Below, in pieces: positions 33,326-45,555 of a stretch of DNA of 64,000 nucleotides (positions are counted from its first letter, which is position 1; each line of letters begins with the position of its first letter). Position numbers and translations under genes: made by a program. This stretch comes from Ornithodoros turicata. Lineage: Eukaryota; Arthropoda; Arachnida; Ixodida; Argasidae. The stretch is taken from contig NW_026999346.1 in the NCBI RefSeq assembly GCF_037126465.1, positions 1,864,565-1,928,564 on the forward strand, given 5' to 3'. The notes beneath the pieces were generated by a model. It searched no databases, had not been told where the DNA came from, and saw nothing but the letters and a program-made list of their open reading frames with translations.

Positions 33326-36300
33326 ATGGCGACCCACGAATGGGTTACCATCTATCCACCACAAGTCAGTCTTTTATGTCACCTGTGTGACCTTCCTGTG
33401 TCGTCACGACCCAAACTTGACAGCCATTACCTTCTTACACACAACACAAGGCTCATCTGGAAGCGTGGTGTTTGCTTGAACAAAACTTCCAACTCAAGTA
33501 AAACCATATCATCACATCACACTAAATGCAAAAGAAAGCTGAGATCCCAGGCAGACCCCTCTGGCTCGGGCGCGTCCGGGGCGGCTTGCGCCGCGTCGGG
33601 TGGGTCTTGCGAGTCGACGGCTGCAGTCCCCAGTTCCAGTCCAGAAGTTCTTCCATGCTCTCCTGATGGGGGTGGCAGTATCAAGGAGCAAAGTGTCTTA
33701 AGTCCGGCGAAGCCGGCTCCATCATCAAGCGACGAGAGGTGTTCTCCCCTCGGGGAGGCATCGAGTATTTCGGGGCAGGTTATTCTAAGTCCGGCTATGC
33801 CGGAAGTCGGTCCTTCCCTTGTGGTAGTGGCTGGCGAGCCTGACACCCCTATGACAACGAGCGAGTCAGAGTTGGCTCAATTGCTGGCGGACAGGGGTAT
33901 TGCCCCCTCCTCTCTTTGCCGAAACAGCTCGAGGATTGGTCTCTGAACCGATCGAATGGCAGAGACGTAACATCGAGCCTCAATACTCACAGTCTTTACA
34001 TTCTGACGGTTCTGGGGACTGCGAAGTTGATGAGTCGGGTCCGCACGGGGCGGTGCTGGCCGTTCCGGGTGCGGCGGAGCCGGAGAGGCCTGCTATGTCT
34101 TATGGTCGTTGGACCAAGGCAGAAATGCATCTTCTTGCTGTGCTTGAGCTAGATTTGGGAAAACATCCATTTATTAAACTTGAACTGTCGAAACGTTACC
34201 CCACCCGCTCACTTATGAGCATCAGGGGTAAGCACAGCAAAGTACACACAAATACTGGCGGCTGCACGGTCAGTGCGTTACAAAGAAATGCAGGAATCTT
34301 TGAATCAAGAGCAATGTTTGTCTGAGAGTAGTATGAGGTCAGAAGGCGAAGTCACTGAGCTCAGTGTGGAGGATCTTGAGAGGGCGGGACTGCCGCGGGA
34401 CCTTGCTGAAAGGGTTCTGTCTGGACCACTGCAATACACTGATTTGGAAAGAATTTACCGAGCTTTCAATGCCTTTCCCAATCCAAAACACCAACGCACT
34501 ATGCCAACTAAAACAGCCCAGCCTAGTACGAAGGCAGCGAGAAGAAGAGAGAAGTACCGTGAACATCAGCGTCTTTACAGGATGGGACCGAAGGTCCTTG
34601 TCCACCAGTTGCAAGCTGAGGGGGTGAGTTCCCCTGTCACGTTGGCTGATGTTCACTCCACTTATGACCCACTCTTCCCTTCTCCTTCCAAAACCGGTGT
34701 CTCGGTGTCTTCGTCTAGAAGTAAGGTTAAAGCGTATTGCGGCCCTGTTGCCGACTCAGAAGTGGGAGAGGCTTTGAGCTCCTTTAAGAATGGCACTTTC
34801 CCTGGTCCAGACAACCACGGGAACCCGCTTCAACAGCTCAACAGTCACTCCGACTGTTGAGCTGTTGAAGCTGGTTCCCGTGGTTGTCCTCGCTGCTGTG
34901 CTTAATAATTTCATGAAATTCGTGGTCGTTCCACCTGAGCTCAAACATTCCAGAACCATCTTTATCCCTAAGGTGCCAAGGCCTGAATCGGCTTCCGATT
35001 TCAGGCCTATTACGATCTCACCCTTGGTCCTTAGGTTGTTTTCCAAAATCTTATTGTCCCTCCTTTCGGCTGAGAATCGTTTTCACGATTTGCAAAGTGG
35101 GTTTGAGAGTGACCGGAGCACGAGCTCCAATCTTCTGCTTCTTCAGGGCATCATGTTGCACTCCAAAAGAACACATAAGCCCCTGTATGTGGCGAGCTTG
35201 GACGTTAGGAAAGCTTTTGATTCCTTGAGTCACAATTCCATCTTTTCAGCCCTTCAGGGCAAGGCCGTGCCACGACTATTCCAGGAGCTGGATAAGGAAC
35301 TGTATACTGGCAATACCACCACATTTCACTTGAACGGCAGAACAGACGGCGCCAGAGTCGCTGTACGGCAAGGTATAAAGCAAGGAGACCCCTTGTCACC
35401 CTTTCTTTTCAACTGTGTGTTAGACCCTCTTCTTGCCCAATTGAACAAGTCCGAGTTTGGTTATCACGCTGGAGCGGCCTCGGCTGCCTCCATGGCCTTC
35501 GCTGACGATTTGCTGGTGTTTTCCGAGAACCATTCTTCTCTAACACGACTGCTGCAGATGGTTGAGACGTACATGACGTCAGTTGGTCTCACGTTAAATC
35601 CTCGGAAAACACAGTATTTCGGTTGGCGATGGAACAGCGAAACCGGCTGGTTCGACTACGGTGCACCACCTGTGGAAATTGCAGGAGCACGCATGGATTC
35701 TTTGGGAAGAGGAGGTGTTGTGAAGTATCTCGGGGTCTCCTTGTCTGTCAGTAAGGGTCCTCTACTGGAGGACAAATACAGTGACTCTGTTGCCCGGTTG
35801 TTGATGAAGGCGTCGTTAAAGCCGCTTCAGAGAATAAAATGCTACAAAGAACTGGTAGTATCACGCCAGTTATACCTCCTTTCCAACTCCCTCGCTGTTC
35901 TTTCTCAGTCACAAAAAGTCGACAAGTGGCACAGGTCTAGATCTACCAGGATCTTTTCCTAACGTCCTGCTCTGGCTGCCTTACAGGAGTAGTGGTATGG
36001 GGCTTTTGCCAGTACTGTGGACAGCTCCAGCAGTCCAGTTGAAGTCTTTGGGTAGGCTGCGGCGCCTCGGCAACGTGTTTGTTGATGAAATTTTCAACGA
36101 GGTGCTCGGAGGCTACGCCTCGAGACTGTCCACAGTGCTGGGTGTTCCTGACGGTATAGTGCACGGTAGGGAGTTGCAACTGGCCCTGAATGAAAGCAAG
36201 AGGAAGTGGTTCCGTGACAAAAAAGGTAGTTACGCCAAGAGGGATCTCTTTGCTTATGAGAAGGATCTCCCTGGAATCGATGGCTGCACCCAGACTGCCA

Positions 36301-36985
36301 GTTTATTAAAGAAGGCGATAAAATCAAGGCCTTGCGGCTCAGAGCGGATGTTTTTCCAACACGTTCTCTTTTCAACAAACACGCCAAGGACCCCACGGCC
36401 AGACTGTGTCATCACTGTCGCGAGGCCGAGGAGACGCCTTGCCACATCCTCCAGTACTGCGAACGAGTGCATGGCCCCAGAGTCGAGAGCCACAACTTTA
36501 TTGCCAAGCAGTTGCAAATACTTGTTGTTAAGTACTCTCCGGGTACTACTGTTACTGCGGAGAAAGTCTTCACTGTTGGTGGTGCTCGGCTCAAGCCAGA
36601 CCTTGTACTGGATAGGGGGCATGAGGTAGTCGTGGTGGATGTGGCAATCGCGTGGGACTCTTCCGTGGCCAATCTCGAGAAGAAGGCAAAGGAAAAATCT
36701 GAAAAGCATGCTTGTCTGGCTCAGCTTTTTCGAGGTAGAGCATTCAGAGTGGTCGGGGCGGTCCTTGGAGCCAGAGGTCTGGTTTGTCCATCCATGCGAA
36801 AGCTATGTGAGGAGTTTGGGCTTTCGAGATCAGATGTGGCGTGGTTGGCGGCCAGGGCCCTGGTGGGTAGTTTGATCTGCCTGAGTCGGTTTGTACGTAA
36901 GGTATTACTGGGGCAGCCATCGCTTCTGTGTGGTGTTGTTGGATCTTCTTGTGGTGTTGCCAAATTTTCTTATGGGTTTTGCTAG
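33326..36985 (+). pseudogene. R2-like copy 5 ORF, nearly complete but frameshifted
   Basis: Starts at ATG 33326 (MATHEWVTIYPPQ). Zinc finger 1 CHLCDLPVSSRPKLDSHYLLTH, a second finger-like region degraded at its first Cys (RGVCLNK...SHHTKC), Ser/Gly-rich linker, Myb-like YGRWTKAEMHLLAVLELDLG. RT: PRPESASDFRPITIS, LDVRKAFDSLSHNSI, KQGDPLSPFLFNCVLDP, catalytic FADDLLVFS, KYLGVSLSVSKGP. Knuckle CHHCREAEETPCHILQYC, endonuclease RLKPDLVLDRGHEV and VVDVAIAWD, C-terminus SLICLSRFVRKV followed by about 30 extra codons. Frameshifts near 33940, 34235, 34815 (a hairpin mutation), 35938 and 36275. Otherwise all domains are present. Confidence 0.9.
34810..34888 (+). repeat. Long perfect hairpin inside the RT coding sequence of copy 5
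   Basis: Left arm 34810-34846 and right arm 34852-34888 are reverse complements over 37 bp with one mismatch, around a 5-nt loop. The right arm is the genuine coding sequence (TVELLKLVPVVV); the left arm replaces the codons expected after GPDG. The pattern matches a template-switch or foldback mutation. Confidence 0.92.
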
Positions 36986-37733
36986 ATCTTTAACGCTTAG
37001 TGTATTAATACACTTTAAGATCTTGCGTCAGCAGTCCTAGAGTTTGTTGTGCTCGGTTGCTTCATTAATATTCTTGACCATTTGTAGCAAATATACCTTC
37101 TTGAACATCCTGTAGCAGATACACCTTCTTTTGATCTTCTTGGTGGTGCTCCTAGATCTTCTCTGGGGTCTTATTGGATCTTTAGCGCACTGTGTATTAT
37201 TACACTTGAGATCTTTCCGTTGGCATTACGAGCGCTTTGTTTTGCTCGTTTGCCCCATTCATATTCTTGAACATCTTGCACCAATTACACATTCTTGAAC
37301 ATCTAGTAGCAAATACACCTTCTTTGAACATTATGTAGCAAATACACCTTCTGAGTAGTAAATACACCTTCTTTGAACATTATGTAGCAAATACACCCTC
37401 TGAGTATTCTTTAACCCTTGTCCAGTAGCAAATACTACCTTGCTGGCTTTTCCCCCCTCTGATTTTGCCATAGGGAAGTGGAGAGGAGTTCCCGTGGTTT
37501 TCCTATAGTTGATCGGGACTCCTGCTTTGTGTTTTTGAGTTTTAAATCGAGGCGAATTACGCTCCACTCGTTTTAGCCATTTGTTGGGCGAGTTCTTATC
37601 TGTATTCTTAATATGTTCTTACCGGTCTTAACCCCAAGTCTGGGTCTAAGGCCAACTAGCTCACTGCGCTCCGCGCGGTGAGGCTGCAGATCCCCGACTT
37701 GGTTTCAACCCGCTTGCGGGTACAAGTTAGTTT
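36986..37733 (+). repeat. Unusual 3' UTR of copy 5 with minisatellite-like repeats
   Basis: About 750 bp, much longer than the 210-250 bp 3' UTR of other copies. Two related hairpin blocks (AGTGTATTAATACACT near 36998 and TGTGTATTATTACAC near 37189), then repeats of AGCAAATACACCTTCTTTGAACATTATGT between about 37085 and 37410. The last ~130 bp rejoin the common pattern (hairpin, TTAGTTTTAGCCAAAT). Confidence 0.75.
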
Positions 37734-37959
37734 TAGCCAAATAAACACCATTCTACTCATTCGACGCTTTTCTCACACATTATAGGATCGTGCACTGAGG
37801 CACAAACTCACAAAGTATGGGGTAACGACAGGGGAAAATACTGTGTTCTTTCGGTAGCCAAATCAACGCCATTCTAGTCATTCGACACTTTTCTCCCACA
37901 TTAAGATGGTGCGTCTGAGGCACAAACTCACAAAGTATGGGGTAACGGCAGGGGAGAAT
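37734..37959 (+). repeat. Two 28S-like target units (type 1 then truncated type 2)
   Basis: TAG starts at 37734 and 37855. First unit CATTATAGGATCGTGCACTG; second CATTAAGATGGTGCGTCTG. The second stops at GGCAGGGGAGAAT, where the G-run of copy 6 starts, about 16 bp short of the usual TTCTTTC end. The internal site TTTCGGTAGCCAAAT is unoccupied. Confidence 0.88.
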
Positions 37960-38105
37960 GGGGGGGGGGTGTATCCGGTCTTGTGCTGTGCGAAATTAGA
38001 GTGCCCTGATACGTGACGTTTCTTTTGCACTGAACCACGGGCGGTCCGGCCTCCTCGCGGCGCCCCCCGGGCAGCGGCTAGCAGCAGCCGGCAAACGGAC
38101 CGCCC
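37960..38105 (+). ncRNA. HDV-like self-cleaving ribozyme at the 5' end of R2-like copy 6
   Basis: P1 from the G-run (37960-37969) with GCCCCCC (38062-38068); P2 GGGCGGUCC (38039-38047) with GGACCGCCC (38097-38105), a perfect 9 bp that keeps pairing relative to copy 3 through a G-U to G-C change; P3 GCC/GGC around UCCUCGC; GGGCAGC; P4 CGGCU...AGCCG; J4/2 GCAAAC with catalytic C. The P1-P2 junction stem is weaker here than in copies 3 and 5. Role as for R2 5' processing. Confidence 0.82.
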
Positions 38106-38306
38106 ACGGCGTAAGCCGTGGCTGGAGTGCAGACTTTGGTCTTTATTGCTCGTTTCGGTGACCCAGCTAAGTTGCTGGGCTGCCTACGCTCCTGCCCTTC
38201 ACTAGGACACCGTTTAAGATGGAGGACCATACAGTCATCTACCCGCCGGATGGACTTACGTGTCGCATCTGTGCCAGCAGTCTCTCCTCCAGAGCGAAGT
38301 TTGAAG

Positions 38307-39540
38307 ATGATGATGATTCCAGTTTTACTGGCGCATCGACAACAAAGGTCATAATGCGCCAAAACGTTGACAGTAATATGATTACATAAAATTAAATACA
38401 ACCAGTGAGATAAAATATGACGATGTCTGATACTGCCAATATAAAACTACAGAACGTTTAAAATTCCAATGTCTGTTAAAAACTGAAAAACCCTTTTAAA
38501 AGGGATTATTGCCTCATCACCAAGCAATAGGGCTGGGTGAAGAGGCAAATGATATGCATAAAAACCTCTAAAGTGATGTTGACTGTGGGCCTCATAATGA
38601 GGACATGAAATGAGAATGTGTATGACAGAGAGGAGTTCACCACAGTGCTCGCACTGGGGTGGCTCCTCTCCACGAAGTAAAAACCCATGAGTGATGAATG
38701 TATGTCCTATGCGCAGCCTTGATAGTACAACACTCAGCAGGCGATTTTCTGAACCTTCTTCGTGTCTTTGGATGTTCGGTTTAACGAGATGGAGCTTGTT
38801 ATGTGTTTGGCTGTCCCAGAAGTTTTGCCAGTTTGTATAAATTGATTTCATTAATGCAGATGCAATGTCCTGTAAGGGTAATTCAAATGAAGTAACATCA
38901 GTAGAAACTGCAGCTACAGCAGCCTTGTCTGCCAATTCATTGCCCTGTATGCCAATGTGGCTGGGCACCCAGCATAAGATTACAGAATATCCCTTCTTGT
39001 TTATCGTGTGGGCTATGTATTGTGCTCTCTGCACAAGAAAATTCTTCTTCTTGTGTATGCTACAGATAGCATTAAGGGAACTGAGGGAATCCGTGTACAC
39101 AACTTCTCATTTTATGCAGCCTTCAAGAATATAGTTCAGTGCAAGAATAATAGCATATACTTCAGCTGTGAAAATGGATGCAGTGTTTTTTATACGGTGG
39201 GACCTTGTGCATGTATCCGAAACCATGGCACATGTCACTCCTGCGCTAGACTTTGACCCATCAGTGTACACCTCAACATGATGCCCAAAGCTTCGCTTCA
39301 AATGTTCAAACTCTTGTTGTAGTACAGGCGTGGCAGTGTAATGTTTCATGTACTTGGTCAGTGTAATGTCAGACCTTAGGGGTGGTTCCCATGGTGGGAT
39401 CCTCTTACTACGTTCTACAACCAGGGAATTGTAATAAGGGAAATTGTGAGACTCACTCTCATCCATAAGTCGCATAGAGAGGGGTGGAACAATTGAACGT
39501 TTGTTTATAAAGAGCTGTTCAAACCGTGTGCTTGTAACAC
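38307..39540 (-). mobile_element. 5'-truncated I-group copy A6 in R2-like copy 6
   Basis: A 1.23-kb insertion flanked by the perfect 12-bp duplication CGAAGTTTGAAG (38295-38306 and 39541-39552). It has the (ATG)n tail and 3' hairpin (TGGCGCATCGAC...CATAATGCGCCA) at 38307-38365. Only the RNase H end of ORF2 is present: VEVYTDGSKSSAG, FTAEVYAIILAL, a frameshift near 39105, YTDSLSSLNAI, CWVPSHIGIQGNELADKAA, C-terminal knuckle CEHCGELLSVIHILISC, end at 38447. Standard 5' truncation. Confidence 0.93.
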
Positions 39541-39555
39541 CGAAGTTTGAAGCTC

Positions 39556-39735
39556 CCCAGCAAACCACTGACGTCCTAAGGACGTCCTCTCATGATCCTG
39601 ACGTCCTGGTCCCTCATGGATGTCCCAAAAATGTCTTTAGTACGTCTCTAAAAACGTCCCAGATTCATCTAGCTGGGATGTCATGCAGTACGTCACTGGG
39701 ACTTCCAGACAACATCCTACCTGGACGTCAAATTT
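39556..39735 (+). repeat. Left terminal inverted repeat and subterminal GACGTCC repeats
   Basis: After the terminal CCCAGCAAACCA come about ten variants of a GACGTCC/GGACGTC motif in ~170 bp (e.g. TGACGTCCTAAGGACGTCC, AAAACGTCCC, CTGGACGTC). CACTA-type elements typically carry such subterminal arrays, bound by an element-encoded accessory protein. Confidence 0.85.
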
Positions 39736-42700
39736 AAATTTGAACGCATGCATACTTTTGTGTGGGAAGTACAGCAGGTTCACAGTAACACAGCTTGGAG
39801 CATTGAACAAGTACGAAATCATTATGAAGCACATGTGGCAAGTTGCACACCAAATATACACCAGGTAGTAATCACCAGGCAAAAAAAAAACATGTGCACA
39901 CCAATATTAGCTGCTCTTCACGAAACTAACATTGCAATGTATGGTGCAAGCTTACCTGAAGTGAATACGAGCATATTGCTTTTCCAAATAAGCACATTAT
40001 AGCTAGGTGCATGTCTGTCTGGCCATTAAGTGACGAAGATCATTGCACGAGAGTCAGCTTACAACACACAAATGGTTTATTGCTTATGGCTAAATGATCA
40101 CACAGATTTCACGCTTCACTACACAAGTCTCATGCTCTGATAAAGTGCACCTCTGGGTCAAGTGATTGGACGTCCCTACTTAAACGGACAGTCTCATACA
40201 GCCGGGGTGATTCCAAAACATAGCCAGCACTGTACACATACAACCATCAAAGTTTCATTCGGAATAACAAATGTCGTTTTCGAGGAATTTGCCAATGGGC
40301 CGAAATTGCAGACGACGAAACCTGCGCTTCTCTCATGCAATGCCACGCATGACGTCGACCTGCGGGTAGGTCGTCGTTGTCATGGTAATTGTAACTTGCA
40401 GAATCACCTTGGGTCTCGAAACGGGGACACTCTAGCATATATATCCACGAGCAAAAAATGCAGTCCACGCATTGACTGTGGGGTCTCCGATAGTGTGGCG
40501 CATAATGAGATATGTGGAAACTAGGTCATGTGCTTCCTTTCCGCAAGTAGGTAGTACAGTTTGGAAATAAGCATGCGCTCCTTCTCCACGTACATTGTCA
40601 GCAACACATCCTTTGGAAACATGATCAGTGTGCAACGGGAAATGTAATGGAAGGGCAGTTAATATATTTTTGGTCAGAGCTGTAATGCAACCCTACGCAC
40701 AGATGGCCGGCGACTTCAGATTTGTGATCGTTTTTGGGATTGTCCTGAGACTTAAGAACACTTATCAGGGCCGGAAGGCAGGTTATCTTGCCAGCAGATT
40801 GGCCTACTCGAATCATCTCCACTGCTCCAAATCATGTGGTCAATTGACAGGTGTGCTCCCTGCAATCCAAGTCGCTGTGGTTTCAGCTCATTTGCACATC
40901 AAGATGCAGGGATGGATATTTTAATGCAAATGTGTGTTTCGCGATTTCCTACATGCTGAATGGCTTCCGATGTGTCTCATTCTCCTCTCTCGCTTTTGCC
41001 TCAAATCCCCTACTTAAATGGGGTGAATTAATGAATTGTAGGTAGTTGGCAAACTTGTAATTGCATCTTCATAACGAACCCTGAGACTGGGGAAAAAAAC
41101 ACACTAAACAGGATTGCATACCTTCTTTGAGAATATGTCCGGCTGGCTGTAAGAACTCAATTGCAAAAATGATATCTGTGCTGCCTTTATAGCTTTTTAT
41201 AAACAATTCTGCAAGGCATCGATATAAACATCCTGTATAGTACTTGGGCTTGTTGGAAATGAAATCCAACAAAAATCTTGGTAATTAATCAGAGTGAGCA
41301 TGTCTTCCTCAAGCTCTGGTGTATGTAGTGTATGAGCTGTTCTTCGACAATCTGTACTTCCACAATGTCCTTTCCGCACTGTCGTAATCATACAGCATAT
41401 GCATGTGTACCTACAACGCAGAAAAGTAGACACATGAAACAGGCATTACTATGTGCAGTTACACGAATATTGTATCACTTAACATGGGACTACAATTGCA
41501 CATAAAGTTATTTGCATTACATAATCCTGCGTACAAAAACGAAAAATATGAGGGACCGATTACATGTAAGTTCAAGCAAGTGCGAATCATTCTGACCTCG
41601 TTTTTACTGAAATTCTTTACACAAAAATTCCCGTGCCCATGATGAACATCAGCACTAGTCACAAGTTCTGAGAGCAACAGTTGTCATGAAAGAAAATGAA
41701 AATAAAACACTTTGCTTCCCAGTGAGGGCGGACAAGCACTGGAAGACCTCTGGCTTTCCGCAAAACCAATTCATACGAGCATGCAATTGCATGTTCATAC
41801 ATCATTGTACACGAACGATGCTATTCTATCACAGTCGCGGGTGTGAATTTCTTCTTCTTTCTGGTCAGAACGATACATTTGGGTACACATGATGAAGTAC
41901 AGTCAGCAGTGTTTTTCTATCACTGACTCCACATATCTGACATTATTTATTCCCAAATAACTAGCGTACTCTGGACTGTTATGAGAAAAGGGGTAAAAGT
42001 TGCATCACTCTCACTGCATCGGCAAGTTTTATGGCATGTCGTGTAATTTTTTTACAGTTGTGCGAACGTCATAATGAATGTTACCTTGCCAGTGTTTAAA
42101 CTTTTTTCAGTAAATGGAGGAAATAGTCAGTTGTGACTTGGATAGTTGAGCATGCAAATCTGGCTAGTTCCAGCACACAGTATGTGAGCTGGTTGGCATT
42201 TCAGTATGGTGAAACCCTTGGCTCGATCTCTACGTATGCAGTGCCATTCTGAGATGAACGAGTTTATGAGAATGTGTCCTGTTGTCTTCTTCTGCTCTGT
42301 GTGTCAGATTTTATCGTCATTTTACAATGTACCAGCTCGCCTGCACACGCGCACTTCTGCCATTCTGAGATCCCGAAAGATCCACAGTACTCAGCATACA
42401 TATTCGCTACGTGCATTATATCCATTGCACAAGAGGCAGGTTTTGAATTTGCCTCTGTTTTTGTGTCATGTGAAATACGGTGAAATCTTAAATATGATGC
42501 TAGTCAGATATGTCCAAATTTCATCCGTAATTTGACAGAAAAAGCACACGTTCCTGCTGTGCTTGACCAACGAGCAAAGCAAGGAGACTGAAAGTCAGTT
42601 CGCCCTGTTCTGGATCCTCGCTCGTCACATATGTATGGTAAAAGCAGCTGACTAATGAATCTGCGAACCAGCTCATGCTTGGAAGAACTGCTGGAGAACA

Positions 42701-45522
42701 TTGTTTTGTCTCATAGAAAAAGGTATATGCTAACTGGCTGATCAACCCATGGCCTGGTCAACCTCCCAGCGTGTGGAGCTTCCGGATGAGCATTTCATAG
42801 CAGCTCTTCTATTACCCTGCATCTTTGGTGCTACATGCATATCAAAAACGAAATTGGTGTTTTTTGAAAGGTAAGAGAACAGCGAGGGTATAAATGAATA
42901 TTCTGGAAGAGATGAAACCAGCCAAGTACCAAACAAGAAAAGGCTTGCGATTCAAACATATGAATAACATGAAAAAACTTGTGCTGCACACACCTTTAAG
43001 CCTTTCCAGGTTCATCAGGCAGGCAACACATTTGAGGCAATGCCATGTAGCCAGGGGAATCTTTATCGTTGGTGTTACCCCGAGCAGCAGCTAGGCTGAC
43101 CTGGGAAAAATATCACCATATTACTGTCACAGGAACAATACTATGCAGGATGAGATGATGTGTCACGGTTGCGGTGTACCACAGGATGCCATAACCTGTG
43201 TGTGCAGTGTTTTAGTCAGTGGGATCTACCCGGTTATTGGTGATGCAGAACTATCGATGTACTGACGATCTACAATTTTTATTTTCAAAACAATCTATAG
43301 TTGACTACCCAGGATCAGATGCTCTGCAGATCATCATACTACATAATCAGATGTGACACATGTTCTTTCCGTTAAGCAGCAATGTATGAACGATGCAATG
43401 GAAGCAGCAATACTCATAATAACCACTGCGCTCATGAGCCTGCAATGCTGCAGTAAATTCAATTCACAGACTATCACTTGATCTTTCCGTATTATAAAAG
43501 CACTATAAAGTGGTATTATAGAAGGTCAAGGGCAGTGTTGGAAGGAAAGCTGCTCTGAGTTGTATCTTCTATGGGTGAGACACTTTTGTTCTCTATTTTT
43601 ATCTTCGCCCCGATGATTTTCTGAAAGTCCACTATCAATAATTTTGCGTCACTACTGGTTATACCCACTCACTGTAAATTACTCTGACTGGTTACACCGC
43701 AGTACAAGGTAAGGTTTCTGCAAGGGCTTTTCTGGGTAAACCACACTTTTCCGGATATTTTTCGAAAATACAGTGTTCTGAGGAGTGAGACAAGAGCCGT
43801 CTGCTTGATGTGTTCGCTCTTGCAGTTTCTGATTATCTCCTGTAGTTTTATATTATAAATTGGCTTTAGCAGTCAAATCTGTCAGGTGCAGCCCGTACAG
43901 GAGCTGTTCACGTGTTACGTGTACCCCTGGAGGGACCTTGATTTCACGTGAAGTTCTATGTAAACGATAAATCCATTCAGATATATTTGTGGTCAAGGAC
44001 TGAAACATTTGCACAAATGTTAACATTTGGAAAAAAGCACTGCTATTTAATTCTGCTGAAATACAAAGTCATCAATAACATTATAAGATATAGAAAGAAA
44101 AGTTAGTGGGTCAAGTCCAGCATGATCCACTGGAATGAATCCAGCCAATGCTGGTCTGTGCATTGCTTTGTAAGAGAAAAAACGAACAGACAGACTTGCT
44201 GTCTATTTTATGCAAGTATCTAAATTTTTTATTCTTCGCTCTTTAAGTGTTTCATATATTCTGTTTAAATAATCGTGCACCTACCATTCTTGATTCACTG
44301 GAACTTGGAACCTGCCCCTTTCCATTGCTTTTGTGTTCTGTTCGACGGTGTCCGCTAGCATCTTTCTAGCTTGCGAAGCACAGTTGCAAAGGCTGCACAA
44401 AGGAAATAGTAAATGTAATTCAAGATAAATCAGGTTGCAACAAGCAACATGCCGGTATAGGCGTTCATTGAGGTTTTCTTGATCACCGGTATGCTGTAAG
44501 AATTCACTGGAAATTGTACAAAAACATTTTTGGACAAGCTGATTCCCTCATTACAAAACAATACAGGAGTATATGATACCGCGAATAGTTATTCCCAAGA
44601 AAGCCCTGCTCAGTTTCATATTTCACCTCGCTTGCTATCCCTACTCTTCCTTTCTTTTACGCTTCATCGATCGATGAAACTTACCTCAAACGAGCCGGAA
44701 TGCCAAACCGCATTCGTGGCCGGCCTTGCTAATGCTGCATTGCATGTGAATAAATATAGATAAGGAAACCAACGCGGAGACTTACAGAACACAAGCGAAT
44801 GTCGGTTCGCGTTGATATACCTGTTATATCACATAACACACACACATGGCATCATTATATACCCGACATGCTGCGTGCTACCATCTTGGGTGGATGGATA
44901 GATACTGCGGCTGCGGCTTTTCCCTTCGGAACTGCCGGTAGCTTGAGCCACTTTCAGCCACTCTGTGAAAGGTACACTGCGCCCCCTAGCAAAATTACCA
45001 CATTCTGTAGAATCGATGAATATTTCCTTATTCCTCAATCGGTTCTCTACGAGCCTATTGCGTACATTTTTCTTTTCTTTTTTTTTTGCTTACGTGATTC
45101 ATAACTCGCATAACATGTGGAGCCTGTCCTGGGATCTCAAAGGGCCTAGGCGTACCTGAACCTGATATGTTGGTAAAGGCAGGTAAAAGTAAAGCTATTA
45201 CATTTTGTACCAACTGCAGATCTGCAGGCACCATCGTATTTATCCACTTATTTTTTTTTTCTTTTCTAGTTCCTCATCTCTCACGCCAGGTATGCGCTGG
45301 ATTAACAAGAACATCATCATTACCAAGGCTTGTCAAGAGGAGGATCGACGCAATCCACTACCCATACTGCTACAAATCCGAAAGCTGCGCGCGTTGCGTT
45401 TAACGTTAACTCTTTGCTGTGGTTCTGTCGCTGTTTGCTTCTTTCGGTTTGGTTCGCCACATCGTCATCAGTGAGTTACCTCCCGCTTTGTTGCGGTTCT
45501 TTCGGTTAACTGTGAGTGTCGT
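39736..45522. other. Left interior of the CMC transposon; no gene recognised
   Basis: About 5.8 kb of AT-rich sequence with only short frames. It includes a dispersed repeat at about 40875-40960 (inverted relative to 2205-2285) and a weak minus-strand peptide near 41290-41400 (RTAHTLHTPELEEDMLTLIN) reminiscent of a transposase HTH linker but too short to call. The promoter of the transposase gene probably lies in the last few hundred bp; no motif was identified. Confidence 0.4.
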
Positions 45523-45555
45523 TTGGCGTTTGAGACTACACTTTCGGTTTGCGCC

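Noticed and set aside
41197..41433. Possible transposase HTH linker peptide on the minus strand (HTPELEEDMLTLIN)
   Set aside because: Only about 20 suggestive residues and no continuation; too weak to call a gene.
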